From a virus: 64,000 nt of DNA. A model generated the notes under the pieces. That model did no database searches, was not told the DNA's origin, and was given only the letters and a program-made list of their open reading frames with translations. The stretch spans positions 1-64,000 of the IMG/VR virus record IMGVR_UViG_3300035181_000357. The stretch is one strand, 5' to 3'. The translations under genes and the position numbers were made by a program. Positions within the stretch are counted from its first letter, which is position 1; each line of letters begins with the position of its first letter. This document shows positions 41,613-51,135 of the stretch, one piece after another.

Positions 41613-43868
41613 TTAAACGCCTTCACCGCTACCTTCTAATCCAACTTCATCAGAATCTTTTTCTTCTAATCGTAAGCCCTTTGCAATCTTGGATTTCAGA
41701 TCAGTAGTATCGAGGAGCTGCTCATTAACACCTCCACCATAAATTGAGTCGAGAAGTTGATTAAACTTAGAGTCGTTGACTGTGAACAAATCCTCTTCCA
41801 GCTTTCTTCTGCAGGTCTCAGGATCAATGTTTAAGAATTCGTAGATAATCTCGATTGGTACAGCACCCTTTGAATAGAGGTTGAACAGCATCTCATATAC
41901 GTCACCAGAATCTCTTAAAGCTAATCTGGAGAAGTTGATCTTAGGATAGATCCAACGAGGTCTGTTGTAATTATCTAGTTCGAAGAATCCCTTCTTCATA
42001 GCGATCGGTTTGAAGAAATCCTTCTCCATCAGATTGGAGATCGTCTCTCTATATAAGACATATGTGGTATTTAAGAGTTCTAAATGAATTCTGTTACCAG
42101 AATAGAATCCTTCACCAGTAAGGAGATCAGGACTGAACCCCAAACCAGTGGATAAGTCGGCATTTGTATGAGTCCACTCAGAGTCTAGTGCTAGAATACG
42201 ACCCTCAGATCCGATCTCATTCCATGTTGCATCGTAGTTAACGACGATTGTGTAATCTGGATCAGATTTAGCCTCGTCAATATGGGCTCGAAGGGCCATA
42301 GTCTCAGTGCTGGATATATCTGGGGCTACCACCAGTGTCTTTGGTGTCATATTTCTACTGACAATGGTTGTCTGAACCTGCCTGAGCTTGTCACGATATA
42401 TTACAGTACGAAGACAACGCTGTAGAATTGAACGTCCATGGTCTTCATATGGAGCTTTCTTTCTAGCGAAATGGATTAAGAAGCTACCCTTTAAAGGATC
42501 TTGATTGAGTGGGATCTTCCCATCTGTTTCCAAGACATCTCTAGTATCTTTATCGATATTAGGATCCTTCATGAATGCTTCCTTCTGGAATTCAGAAGGT
42601 TCATAGAACACGACAGGACCATCACCGAATCTAGCATCTCTTCTGATCTCAACTCTATCAGGTGGGATCATCTGAATTCTGGACCAGCCGCTGTAATCTT
42701 TGTTTACAATGTGGGAAAACAGCTCGTACTCGTGTTCTCTAGCTTCTCGGATTACCTTTAACTCAGATAATAGTTCCTTTTTCTTCTCCAAGAGAACGAG
42801 GAGCTTCTGAAGATCAGCAATTTCTTCTTTATCATCACTTAATTCATCGTCGTCTTCTGGTGTTGGAGAAAGATCTGGATCCTCAGAATCAGGACTGGTC
42901 TGTTGTTGGAGGTTATCTCCTACACCTTGTTCCTGCTCCTGATCTTTCTCTTGCTGAATCTCTAATGGAGATCTCATCTCCTTAGCTGCATCAGCATTAC
43001 TATCTTCTTTGTCTGCCTCGTCACCAGGAAGAGCGATTTTCATCGCAGCTACCTTTGATTTTACTTTAGCGATCTTTGTCTTGAGCTTTAGATGTGCACT
43101 TCTTATCTGTTTTAGGAGATTACTCTCTGTTTCAGTAGAAAGGCCTAGTTTCTTAGCTTCACGTATCCTTGAAGACTTAGCTGGATTGATGAACTGAATG
43201 ATGTCCATGTCATCAATACCATTAGCAGGATGCATATCTCCTTCACCAGAAGATTGATCTCGATCTCCACCCTCTCCACGACCACCTCTAGCTTTGATCT
43301 GCTTAGCAGCCTCTTCGCAGAGTGGCACATCTTCTTCTGAATCTTCTACGTACAAGAAGGCCTCTCCAATCAACCAGTATTCTTTAGTTGCTTGAAGCAA
43401 AGAATCGAATAACTCGGTATCTGATACGAGAGCCTGATAGAAATCATAAATGTAATCGGTGAATGCCTCAGAACTAGATTTTGGCTTCTCCAAAATCATC
43501 TTAGACATAGGCAATTCAGTATGAAGATCGATTGCTCGGGATACGATAGGATCTCTATCATATGAGAGTCTGTAGAACTTTAATTCTTCTTTTCTAGATT
43601 GAGGTAATTCCAGGGAATCTACTGGAAATTCAAAATTATAGTATCCAATATTCTGTGAATCAGCGATGTCAGCAGAACCCAAACCACCATCACCAAAGAG
43701 AATAGCCTGTTTACGAATGCCACCAGTCTTGGAGACTCCTAAAGCTATCGATCCATCTTCATTTTGATAAGTATATGAACCTGCAGAAAATGGTTCAGGT
43801 TTCTTATTTCGAGAAGTTGGTCTAGCAGCAGTTTTTCTCTTCACAGGTTGTTTCTTTGGATCTGCCAT
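41613..43868 (-). CDS. Portal protein
   Basis: A 751-residue protein resembling T4-like (gp20-type) portals. FYRLSYDRDPIVSRAIDLHTELPM (about 92-115, of which DPIVSRAIDLHTELP is the conserved core) and YWLIGEAFLYVE match the region before the wing, and RILALDSEWTHTNADLSTGLGFSPDLLTGEGFYSG-type sequence near residue 560 marks the clip/stem area. A charged, low-complexity insertion (about 230-340, rich in D, E, Q) is coiled coil or disordered. The portal forms the dodecameric ring through which the terminase at 51136-52992 packs DNA. The first 35 residues are basic and may be disordered. Confidence 0.8.
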   Translation of the reverse strand: MADPKKQPVKRKTAARPTSRNKKPEPFSAGSYTYQNEDGSIALGVSKTGGIRKQAILFGDGGLGSADIADSQNIGYYNFEFPVDSLELPQSRKEELKFYRLSYDRDPIVSRAIDLHTELPMSKMILEKPKSSSEAFTDYIYDFYQALVSDTELFDSLLQATKEYWLIGEAFLYVEDSEEDVPLCEEAAKQIKARGGRGEGGDRDQSSGEGDMHPANGIDDMDIIQFINPAKSSRIREAKKLGLSTETESNLLKQIRSAHLKLKTKIAKVKSKVAAMKIALPGDEADKEDSNADAAKEMRSPLEIQQEKDQEQEQGVGDNLQQQTSPDSEDPDLSPTPEDDDELSDDKEEIADLQKLLVLLEKKKELLSELKVIREAREHEYELFSHIVNKDYSGWSRIQMIPPDRVEIRRDARFGDGPVVFYEPSEFQKEAFMKDPNIDKDTRDVLETDGKIPLNQDPLKGSFLIHFARKKAPYEDHGRSILQRCLRTVIYRDKLRQVQTTIVSRNMTPKTLVVAPDISSTETMALRAHIDEAKSDPDYTIVVNYDATWNEIGSEGRILALDSEWTHTNADLSTGLGFSPDLLTGEGFYSGNRIHLELLNTTYVLYRETISNLMEKDFFKPIAMKKGFFELDNYNRPRWIYPKINFSRLALRDSGDVYEMLFNLYSKGAVPIEIIYEFLNIDPETCRRKLEEDLFTVNDSKFNQLLDSIYGGGVNEQLLDTTDLKSKIAKGLRLEEKDSDEVGLEGSGEGV

Positions 43869-43921
43869 ATAAATACCTCTATCATAATAGGAAATGACAG
43901 TCTATTAATGTAATGCTGTGA

Positions 43922-44260
43922 TTACTTGACTTCTTTTTCCAGATCAGCTTCTAAAGTAGCTAATTCCCTGATACTCTTCTCGTAATCTGCATCAAGCTTT
44001 GACATCTGCTGTCTGGCTCGAAGGTCCAGATCTAACATTTGTTTGAATAGAGGATCTAGTTCCTGAGGATGTGGTCTCTTAGAAAGAGCTTGAAGCATAG
44101 AAGTTCTATCAGCGATACTCCTCTTAAGATGGACTAGGCCAGATCGTAATGGTATTAAAGCACTTACAATCTGCTGAACTTCCTGGTATCTGGCTACCTT
44201 CTTTTTGAGTTCTCTAGTCTTCTTTTCAGCTTCTCTCTTTAACGCAGCTTCTGTTTTCAT
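43922..44260 (-). CDS. Coiled-coil protein, 112 aa
   Basis: A highly helical Lys/Glu/Arg-rich protein predicted to be coiled coil over nearly its full length (REAEKKTRELKKKVARYQEV, then a second helix with DLDLRARQQMSKLDADYEKS). It overlaps the end of the polymerase gene by 4 bases (ATGA) and precedes the portal gene by 53 bases. It could be a small scaffold, head or neck protein; no family is recognised. Confidence 0.7.
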   Translation of the reverse strand: MKTEAALKREAEKKTRELKKKVARYQEVQQIVSALIPLRSGLVHLKRSIADRTSMLQALSKRPHPQELDPLFKQMLDLDLRARQQMSKLDADYEKSIRELATLEADLEKEVK

Positions 44261-47200
44261 TTCTTCCTTTTCTTAAACTCATCAGGAATATCTTTCTTAA
44301 AAACCTTATCGATAGCACTTCTCTTACCTTTGTAACCGAACACTACCTTTGAGTTTCCGATCCCCAGATACTTAATAAGTTCTTCGAAATCCTCTGGTCT
44401 TAGATCATCTCGAAGAAATGGAAACCCATCCTCATGATATTCATATTCAACAGGTTCTTCATCTTCTCTTCTTGGGATATGTGCTGGCTCTGCTACTTCT
44501 ATCTCCTCTTCCACCTCATCTGTCTCTACTACGAGTTTCATAACAGGTTTGATGATCGTAACATTAGGATTGCTAAGAGTTCCTAGGCGACCACCTGCTG
44601 GTAACTCTGGTCTATTCTTTGGATCTAATCCCATTCTCTCTTCATATTCAGCTATGGTTTCTAATTTTGAGTCATCTAGTTCCTGGTCTATACCCCAGAA
44701 CTCATCTAGTTGATAACATACGATCAATTTAATCCTGAGGGTTTTAACATCCTTATCCAGGTAGGATTTTAGCACCTGCTGGGCAGATTGGGTACGAGGA
44801 TGTAGGTTCTTCTCTAGATAAGATAAAGCCTTATCCCTCTTGTCCGGATCTTGTAGAGCCTCAAAAATCTTATTAAAGGATTTAGTCCCACCTGGTATAT
44901 ATTCTTCCAGGCCAGAAATTGCTGTCCAGGCCATTGGTTCATGTCCATCATCACCCGTCAGATGTTCTGTGACGTCCCAAGAACGACCATATTCTGTATC
45001 ACACTCAATAGGAACGATCCATTTCATCTTCTCGTGAAGATCACGAAGTCTCATCAACCTAGTCAACCTAGGAATGACGAATGGGACATATTCATTCTTT
45101 ACAGAATAGTCGATTTCATCGTGAACGCTACCGTGTAGCTCATAGACATTCTCTATACCTGGATCAGACTGGGACCAGTGTCGAATCCGATTCAAAGCCA
45201 TACGCATGAAATCACCAGCCAGACCCTGAAGAGGGATATTGATACTAACTCTCTGGATCTTACCGATAAACTTCTTGTAATCCTGCATATTTCTTACACC
45301 AGTAGATTTATCATAATACATGGTGTCTGCAGCTTTACGCAATCTGGCAATAGCACCTGGTGGAACATCTTCACCAGCCTTTTCTTGAGATTCTAGTTCT
45401 TTCAGAGAATTCTTTATCTCCCACCAACGGCGATAGTTCCTAGCATGCTCAGCATTTGGGTAATAAATCTTCTGAGCAGCCATTGCGGATTCAAATTTAA
45501 TGATTCTACCCGTTGCTGTCTTGCAGATCATACTCTCTTTAGCAATCTTCTGCTTATGATATACCCATTCTGCAAACTGTGGGACACCTTCCCAATACTT
45601 ATCAACCATGACTTTACACTCGTCGAAAGTAATTTCTTTGATTACCTTCTTCATCGACTCAAAGATGGTGTAGGCCGTACCACCATACAAAAGAGCGAAG
45701 TTCAAGATCTTGGCGAGCGATCTTAAGAATTTCTTTCTATCCTTTGGTGTCTTAGGATCAGAGAATTCAGGGAATACAGCTCTTGCTGTTAACGAGTGGA
45801 AGTCACCCTCACCTTCAAGGAATTCCTTAACGAAATTATCTTCTTTAGAGATATTAGCAGCCACACGCATTTCAATGTTGGAATAGTCTGTCGTAAAGAA
45901 TGTCCATCCAATCTTAGCAATGAACAAACTTCTAATATTCAGAATTTCTTCTGAATCGACCTTTTCAGACGTCGTATCTGGACCCTGAATGAACTCACAT
46001 GATGTACAAGATGGTACTAGACAGAACAAATCACCAAAGTATTCACCATAATGATTCCCTTTGATCCCTTTAGCTAGTTTCAAGGTCCCATCATCTTCTT
46101 TATTATAACAGGAAGGATGGAGGTCTTTTATATCATATTGGGCTTCTGGAACTGAGTTGATTCGTCGTCCCTGAACCCACTTATTACCTTCCACTCTCTT
46201 AATGGCTTGGATGTTAAGACCGAACCCTCCATCTTTCTCAAACTCACCACCAGTAGCTGACAAACGACCACCAGCTACTACGCACTGTCGAAGGTAGATT
46301 CGTGCCGTATGATCAACAGGATCATATGATAGATTTCCAGGATGAAGAGCAGCATATTCACGATATTCCATCAATTTCTTCAAGAACAGGTCATCTGGAT
46401 GAATCTTTAGCAATTCTTCTAAAGTCTCTGCATCGGTGGATGGTACCTTTGTCTTTTCACTCACTCTGAAAGGTTTAAATCCTTTATGCTTGAACAGAAT
46501 CTTGACTAACTGGATAGGAGAAGATGGATTAAAGACATCCCCGTCTTCACCTTCAATCTTCTTCCATTCTGCAATCTCTTCTAGCTCTTTCTTCAGAACT
46601 TCTAGTTTCCCGCCATGCCACTTGATTGTCTTCTTAAGCTTCTTCACATCAACATGGAAACGCTGACGCTCAATCCAGGTGATTGTGTCAATCAACTCAT
46701 GATCAATCTTATGTGCTAATTTTAATTCTCTGGAACTGTCTCGAAGCTCATCCCATAGGAGCCAAGTGCAGATAGCGTCACCTGCTGCATACCAGAGAGC
46801 GATGTCAGTGGGTACCCAGTTAAATGGAGCATGCTGTGATCGTAACGTAGTTTTTCCAGTTTCTGAGTTATAATAATCTGCCTTGACACTAGTCAAGGTC
46901 TTTAACTCAATCTGATCCATATCCAATCTTGTCTTGGACTGGAACTTCAAACCATCTGCAGCATGTCCTTTATCTCCCATATCTGCCTTGGGATCATCTA
47001 AGTATGCATCTACTTGAACATCTTCAATATATGGGTATTCTCTAATCAGAATGTTCATTAGAAGTTTAAGGACTTCTTTGTCGTATTTAGCATTGTAGAA
47101 GATCAAGAGACACTTATCGAAGAGTTCCTGTAGGATCTGCCTACATTCCTCTCTGTCTATATTGTTCCCATCCTCGTGAGTAATTGGAACATAGATACCT

Positions 47201-47589
47201 TCATACCCATTAGAGCTTAAACAGATACCTGCAATCTCATTCCTAATCTTATAGGAACCATCTGGTTGCATAATGATTCTGTTATCCAGACCAGTGGTCT
47301 CAGTATCCACTGCGATCGCTGGCATTCTTTCACCAGTACGAGCTACCTCATACTTCTCTCCAGACATAACTGATTCTGCCCAGACATGGAGTTCCTTGGC
47401 ACTAGTTATTAGTCTGAACGCCTTCTTATTCATCCATGGGAATTTGATTGAATCGATTCCGGCCTTCTGAATAGCGTCTACGTGTCTGTTGAACACAGAC
47501 CTTAGATCGTTGGGCAATTTTTCTTTCTTGGCTTTCTTGACCAACTTCATATCGTCAATAGATATGTCCTCGGTGACTACTCTAGACAT
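44257..47589 (-). CDS. Family A DNA polymerase with 3'-5' exonuclease
   Basis: A 1110-residue replicative polymerase. The exonuclease domain has AIAVDTETTGL (D95, E97; Exo I), a YNAKYDKEVL segment (Exo II) and WYAAGDAICTWLL (Exo III). The polymerase has motif A DYSNIEMRVAA (about 568), motif B RSLAKILNFALLYGG (about 622; Arg, Lys, Phe and Tyr of the O-helix conserved, but Ala where Gly is usual) and motif C VHDEID (about 825). The Phe predicts good discrimination against dideoxynucleotides. No 5'-3' exonuclease is present. An insertion of about 60 residues with four cysteines lies before motif A, and about 240 extra residues follow the palm. It overlaps the CHC2 gene by 8 bases. Confidence 0.95.
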   Translation of the reverse strand: MSRVVTEDISIDDMKLVKKAKKEKLPNDLRSVFNRHVDAIQKAGIDSIKFPWMNKKAFRLITSAKELHVWAESVMSGEKYEVARTGERMPAIAVDTETTGLDNRIIMQPDGSYKIRNEIAGICLSSNGYEGIYVPITHEDGNNIDREECRQILQELFDKCLLIFYNAKYDKEVLKLLMNILIREYPYIEDVQVDAYLDDPKADMGDKGHAADGLKFQSKTRLDMDQIELKTLTSVKADYYNSETGKTTLRSQHAPFNWVPTDIALWYAAGDAICTWLLWDELRDSSRELKLAHKIDHELIDTITWIERQRFHVDVKKLKKTIKWHGGKLEVLKKELEEIAEWKKIEGEDGDVFNPSSPIQLVKILFKHKGFKPFRVSEKTKVPSTDAETLEELLKIHPDDLFLKKLMEYREYAALHPGNLSYDPVDHTARIYLRQCVVAGGRLSATGGEFEKDGGFGLNIQAIKRVEGNKWVQGRRINSVPEAQYDIKDLHPSCYNKEDDGTLKLAKGIKGNHYGEYFGDLFCLVPSCTSCEFIQGPDTTSEKVDSEEILNIRSLFIAKIGWTFFTTDYSNIEMRVAANISKEDNFVKEFLEGEGDFHSLTARAVFPEFSDPKTPKDRKKFLRSLAKILNFALLYGGTAYTIFESMKKVIKEITFDECKVMVDKYWEGVPQFAEWVYHKQKIAKESMICKTATGRIIKFESAMAAQKIYYPNAEHARNYRRWWEIKNSLKELESQEKAGEDVPPGAIARLRKAADTMYYDKSTGVRNMQDYKKFIGKIQRVSINIPLQGLAGDFMRMALNRIRHWSQSDPGIENVYELHGSVHDEIDYSVKNEYVPFVIPRLTRLMRLRDLHEKMKWIVPIECDTEYGRSWDVTEHLTGDDGHEPMAWTAISGLEEYIPGGTKSFNKIFEALQDPDKRDKALSYLEKNLHPRTQSAQQVLKSYLDKDVKTLRIKLIVCYQLDEFWGIDQELDDSKLETIAEYEERMGLDPKNRPELPAGGRLGTLSNPNVTIIKPVMKLVVETDEVEEEIEVAEPAHIPRREDEEPVEYEYHEDGFPFLRDDLRPEDFEELIKYLGIGNSKVVFGYKGKRSAIDKVFKKDIPDEFKKRKK

Positions 47590-48223
47590 TAAATTCTCCA
47601 GCTCTCAACCTTTGTTCCTTCAATCTCAAGATACTCCGAACCTTACTCAATCCCAGGACTCTTGCACAGGGTAATGGATCGTTAGATTTCTCACCTAGGA
47701 AGTAGAATCGCATAAGTTCCTTTACTAAACCAACCTTGTCTTCAGTCTCTGCAGCGACTAGTTCCGAAACTCGCCTAATATAAAGATCCTTCACATCAGT
47801 GAATTCCAAGAGGATGATATTCTCTTCTTCCACATCCTCTAAGTCGTCTTCCATCTTTGGAAGATTATATTTCTCTTCTAACCATTTAAGGGCTGCAACT
47901 CTTGTGGTGCCCATAAGTCGGGATACTAGTTTAGTATGATCCCAATATTGATCGCCAGGAGGACAACCGTAGCAATACGCGTCGTTAGATCGTTGGTACA
48001 AATGGAAACTTGGATTTGAATCACGTCCGTGAAATGGACATGAAATTGAATCACCTTTCGGAATCTTCCCAGTAACTTCTAGTGCCAGATCTCTGAAATC
48101 AATCAATTCTCTTATACGATCCCATCTCTTCTCAGAGATCTGCTTGTATGAAGAACCTAACAGTAATCTCGCTTCTTCTCTACTAAATTCTACATCCTCA
48201 ATGTCCTTGAAGTCTTCTGACAT
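47582..48223 (-). CDS. Free-standing DnaG zinc-binding (CHC2) domain protein
   Basis: A 213-residue protein whose core (about 35-115) is the CHC2 zinc-binding domain that opens bacterial DnaG: CPFHGRDSNPSFHLY (C62, H65) and YCYGCPPGDQYWD (C84, C87), followed by the typical helix with RVAALKWLEEKY. In DnaG this domain recognises the template initiation site. The TOPRIM core is missing here and lies in 24052-24942 and 31461-32228. The last 95 residues are helical, with LLEFTDVKDLYIRRVSELVA, possibly a docking arm for the split core. It directly precedes the polymerase gene. Confidence 0.8.
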   Translation of the reverse strand: MSEDFKDIEDVEFSREEARLLLGSSYKQISEKRWDRIRELIDFRDLALEVTGKIPKGDSISCPFHGRDSNPSFHLYQRSNDAYCYGCPPGDQYWDHTKLVSRLMGTTRVAALKWLEEKYNLPKMEDDLEDVEEENIILLEFTDVKDLYIRRVSELVAAETEDKVGLVKELMRFYFLGEKSNDPLPCARVLGLSKVRSILRLKEQRLRAGEFNV

Positions 48224-48259
48224 TTATTTCCTCTTAAGTCTTAGATACTTTAAAGGCTT

Positions 48260-48292
48260 GGACCCCGAGGTCGTTTAATTTCCTCGAGGTCC
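48260..48292 (-). terminator. 11-bp hairpin between sigma-like and CHC2 genes
   Basis: GGACCTCGAGG and CCTCGGGGTCC on the minus strand pair over 11 positions with one U-G wobble, separated by 11 bases. The wobble pairs only in minus-strand RNA (it would be C-A on plus), which supports function in the message. There is no U-run after it, so it may be a processing or stabilising structure or a partial terminator. Confidence 0.5.
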
Positions 48293-48322
48293 ATCTTGTC
48301 TTAATTAGCGTATTCTTTCCGG

Positions 48323-49144
48323 TTATACCTTACTAGTCTTACGTGTGTAGATCTTCCTCTTGTTGGGGATCTTCTGAAGTCCCTTAGAGTACACACTAGC
48401 CAAGATACGGAGTCTCGACTTGAGTCTATTTAGTTCTTCCATCTTGAGTCCGGCAACTTCACAGATCTCAGACATAGAATTATTCTGCATGAACAAGGTA
48501 GCCGTCTTCAGCGTATCTGGCTCGTTCTTCTTAAGGAATTTCACGAATCCTTTAACGAAGTGGGTAGTATCCATAGAATCTGCAAAATTCAAATCGACCA
48601 AGTGGGAACAGTTGTGTTTGGTGAACAGGTCTTCAAGAGTCACTGTTCCTGGAACATAACTTTCTGCTGATTCTGGAGCATCGAAGGAGATCATCAAGGT
48701 ATTGCGTTGAGTAATCGGCTCTCTGGTTCTCTTTCTGATACAAATCATATACTTTCTAGTAAGTAGAAGATTGATGTAGAAGAAGAATTTTCCAGCAGAT
48801 TTGCCACCAATTCTGTCACCCGAGAATGACATGATTCGATCTTTGATTCCCTTGGCCTGGCCATTTTTAGAGACTGTAAGAATATATTCTACCATATCAT
48901 GGGTGAAATCTTCTAACAGTTCGTTCGGACAGCGGTGTCTGATAAGCCAAGTCTTTATATACTTTGGATATCTGTTATTAAACTCTTCGAAATTCATTGG
49001 AACAACAAAGTCATCATCAACAGACACGACTTCCTTGTAACTGAAATCCGATTTCTTCGTTGCTAAATCCAGTTCCTTCTTATCTTCTTCTGTCATCTCT
49101 TCGTCAAGGATAACATCATTTAGGTCTGACAAGCGTTCCTCCAT
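48323..49144 (-). CDS. Sigma-70-like (ECF-type) factor candidate
   Basis: A 273-residue protein that resembles a sigma factor. YIKTWLIRHRCPNELLEDFTHDMVEYIL (about 61-88; ELLEDFTHDMVEYIL is the diagnostic part) fits region 2.1-2.2. At the C-terminus TLKTATLFMQNNSMSEICEVAG, then MEELNRLKSRLRIL, has the helix-turn-helix of region 4, including the 'SxxEI...G...E...LKSRL' pattern typical of sigma-70 members. The central region contains basic residues that could contact DNA. A role in late transcription is plausible because it lies among head and packaging genes; this is inferred. A different HTH DNA-binding protein is the alternative. Confidence 0.55.
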   Translation of the reverse strand: MEERLSDLNDVILDEEMTEEDKKELDLATKKSDFSYKEVVSVDDDFVVPMNFEEFNNRYPKYIKTWLIRHRCPNELLEDFTHDMVEYILTVSKNGQAKGIKDRIMSFSGDRIGGKSAGKFFFYINLLLTRKYMICIRKRTREPITQRNTLMISFDAPESAESYVPGTVTLEDLFTKHNCSHLVDLNFADSMDTTHFVKGFVKFLKKNEPDTLKTATLFMQNNSMSEICEVAGLKMEELNRLKSRLRILASVYSKGLQKIPNKRKIYTRKTSKV

Positions 49145-49205
49145 GGAGTTTGAAGTTGATACTCCTTGCTCATTATATCAGGGAGAATGAAATTCTAAAC
49201 AATCT

Positions 49206-50078
49206 TTATTTAGTTGGTACTCTCTTAAGCTGACTCTTCTGTTTTAGTTCTTCGAGGAGTCTCTTGTTGGCTTCTTCTAGAGTAGATAGTTTTCCCCTTA
49301 CCTCATCTAGTTCAACCTTCTGAGTTGTAGTCACAGTTTTGTTGGTAGAACTTAACCAACTATTTACTAACAACATCATCATTAATGATGCTAAAATCCC
49401 AATGAAATTAGTCTTTATCTGGGACAAGATCAGGTTGGATAGAATGATTATGGGTTCTTTCTTCTCACCAGTAAGGGGATTAAATCCTCGTTCTTTTAAC
49501 AATTCAGCAATAGCTATTTGTAGTGTAGGTAGTAATCTAAGGACTTCATCGTCTTTCATGTTCTTGAAGAACAGAATTATAGGAGAATGAGCTTGTAACG
49601 CAGTATATATAAGATCGATTTTAGCCATCGCTTCTTTTAACGTGACATCTATTTTTCTTCTATCTGCCATAGCTTCGTCTAATGATGCTTTTATTGCGAC
49701 GAGTTGATTATATATCGTTTTATATGTCCCAGCTACCCCAGATAATATACTTCTATTCTTTCTGGTCTCTTCTATCTGAGTCTCGGATTCAGTTGAAAGA
49801 GTTTCTACCAGTCGTTCGAAGCTATCACTAATACTAGAACAGAACTGGATAATTTGGTTTAGTTTCTCATCACCATCTTCCATATTATCAGACGAATTTT
49901 CTGTATAAGCTGAGAGCATACTCTGCAGTTTCTCCAGAGCCTTCTCCATATCGTTAGTGATTGATAGAATGTCTCTTATGTCTAGATATGCGGCTTCTGT
50001 AGAAGCATAGATCTCCTGAAGATCCTCTTTTACTTCTGAATTTGCAGGGAGAAACCTTCTTCTTCTATCGTCGGCCAT
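49206..50078 (-). CDS. Coiled-coil membrane protein, 290 aa
   Basis: Long coiled-coil helices cover about residues 15-165, one hydrophobic segment lies at about 226-246 (NFIGILASLMMMLLVNSW), and a second coil (about 255-285) closes the protein, ending in a basic tail. The N-terminus is basic (DDRRRRFLPAN), suggesting it is cytoplasmic. No tape-measure or holin family is recognised. It is cotranscribed with two further unrecognised proteins just after the terminase gene. Confidence 0.6.
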   Translation of the reverse strand: MADDRRRRFLPANSEVKEDLQEIYASTEAAYLDIRDILSITNDMEKALEKLQSMLSAYTENSSDNMEDGDEKLNQIIQFCSSISDSFERLVETLSTESETQIEETRKNRSILSGVAGTYKTIYNQLVAIKASLDEAMADRRKIDVTLKEAMAKIDLIYTALQAHSPIILFFKNMKDDEVLRLLPTLQIAIAELLKERGFNPLTGEKKEPIIILSNLILSQIKTNFIGILASLMMMLLVNSWLSSTNKTVTTTQKVELDEVRGKLSTLEEANKRLLEELKQKSQLKRVPTK

Positions 50079-50087
50079 TGTCTCTTC

Positions 50088-50612
50088 TTATAGATGTTGG
50101 GGAACTAGAGATCGTCGGCGGATAATATTCTCTTTACTTTCGCTGGACAGAGAATCCATTCTAACTTTTATTAAAGATTCTAATCGCTCATTTGTTATTT
50201 TTATTTTAGCAATCGAATCTTCTAGAATTTTTGAACTCCTCCGAGGATTGACCTCTACTAAGGGGTTTATAACTTCACTTTTAAAAGGCAGTTCTCTATT
50301 AACAGGAAATATAACATCAAACGTTATCTTCTCATTCTTGAAATCTCTGCTGAACTGCCATAAAACATCCCCACCTTCCATGACATACACTTTCTCTTTG
50401 TCATCTAGGAGGGGATCATCATTTACATAAGATAATATCAATTCTTGGTCAGCAATCTTACATCTTGAATTTTTAAACAGAATCTTTGGGACACCACCAT
50501 CGTCGGCGATGACTACGATTGGAAACGGAACAGAATTTATGATCTCGATTAGGGAAGCTATAGGATCCTTGAGCCTCAGAATTTCTGTTGTTCGATGTCG
50601 TAACCTAAGCAT
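50088..50612 (-). CDS. Hypothetical protein, possible PAS-like start, 174 aa
   Basis: Not recognised. Residues 20-55 (LIEIINSVPFPIVVIADDGG...ILFKNS) resemble the first strands of a PAS domain, a fold for small-molecule or protein sensing, but the match is short. The C-terminal 50 residues are helical and charged. The gene is flanked by two membrane-protein genes. Start ATG 50612 with weak SD. Function unknown. Confidence 0.55.
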   Translation of the reverse strand: MLRLRHRTTEILRLKDPIASLIEIINSVPFPIVVIADDGGVPKILFKNSRCKIADQELILSYVNDDPLLDDKEKVYVMEGGDVLWQFSRDFKNEKITFDVIFPVNRELPFKSEVINPLVEVNPRRSSKILEDSIAKIKITNERLESLIKVRMDSLSSESKENIIRRRSLVPQHL

Positions 50613-50652
50613 AGTAATAGCCCGTAGATATTCTAATTATAAGGTAGGAAAC

Positions 50653-51108
50653 TTATTTATTACCCTGGAATAGGATTTCTAAAAATGGGAGCTGCGGTAG
50701 GAAAAGAATCCAGCAATAGAAGAGTGTGTTGAAAAACAAAGGGCAAGACATATCCATTCGATATGGGGAATTGTTATCTTTGTATATTTCTGGGACATAT
50801 TCTCCTGGAAACAACTGGGCTTCTAAAGATGACCTCTTTAGGATATATAGACCGACGGTCATCATACCTACTAGAAAGTAGATAGACACTGTCTTCCAAG
50901 ATAATCCGAGATTTAAAAACCATTCTAAGTACAAATGGTCATAATTATAATTAAATATCGAGTATAATACTAAGGCTATCGCGAGTTTAAATGGGGTCTT
51001 AGTCCAGAAGGGTTCTTTATTATTCTCAGACATACCCAACTTGTTATGTCTAGTGATTAGAAATGTAAATGACGAGGCTATAGATATGGCTATAAAAGCG
51101 TTTATCAT
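50653..51108 (-). CDS. Membrane protein with about four helices, 151 aa
   Basis: Hydrophobic segments at about residues 2-19, 42-57, 73-93 and 124-145 predict a small polytopic inner-membrane protein. This topology and size are compatible with a holin, but no holin family signature is seen, and an infection- or exclusion-related membrane protein is equally possible. It lies between the terminase gene (27 bases downstream) and the PAS-like gene. Confidence 0.6.
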   Translation of the reverse strand: MINAFIAISIASSFTFLITRHNKLGMSENNKEPFWTKTPFKLAIALVLYSIFNYNYDHLYLEWFLNLGLSWKTVSIYFLVGMMTVGLYILKRSSLEAQLFPGEYVPEIYKDNNSPYRMDMSCPLFFNTLFYCWILFLPQLPFLEILFQGNK

Positions 51109-51135
51109 TGAAATGCTCCTACATCTTATTACGTG

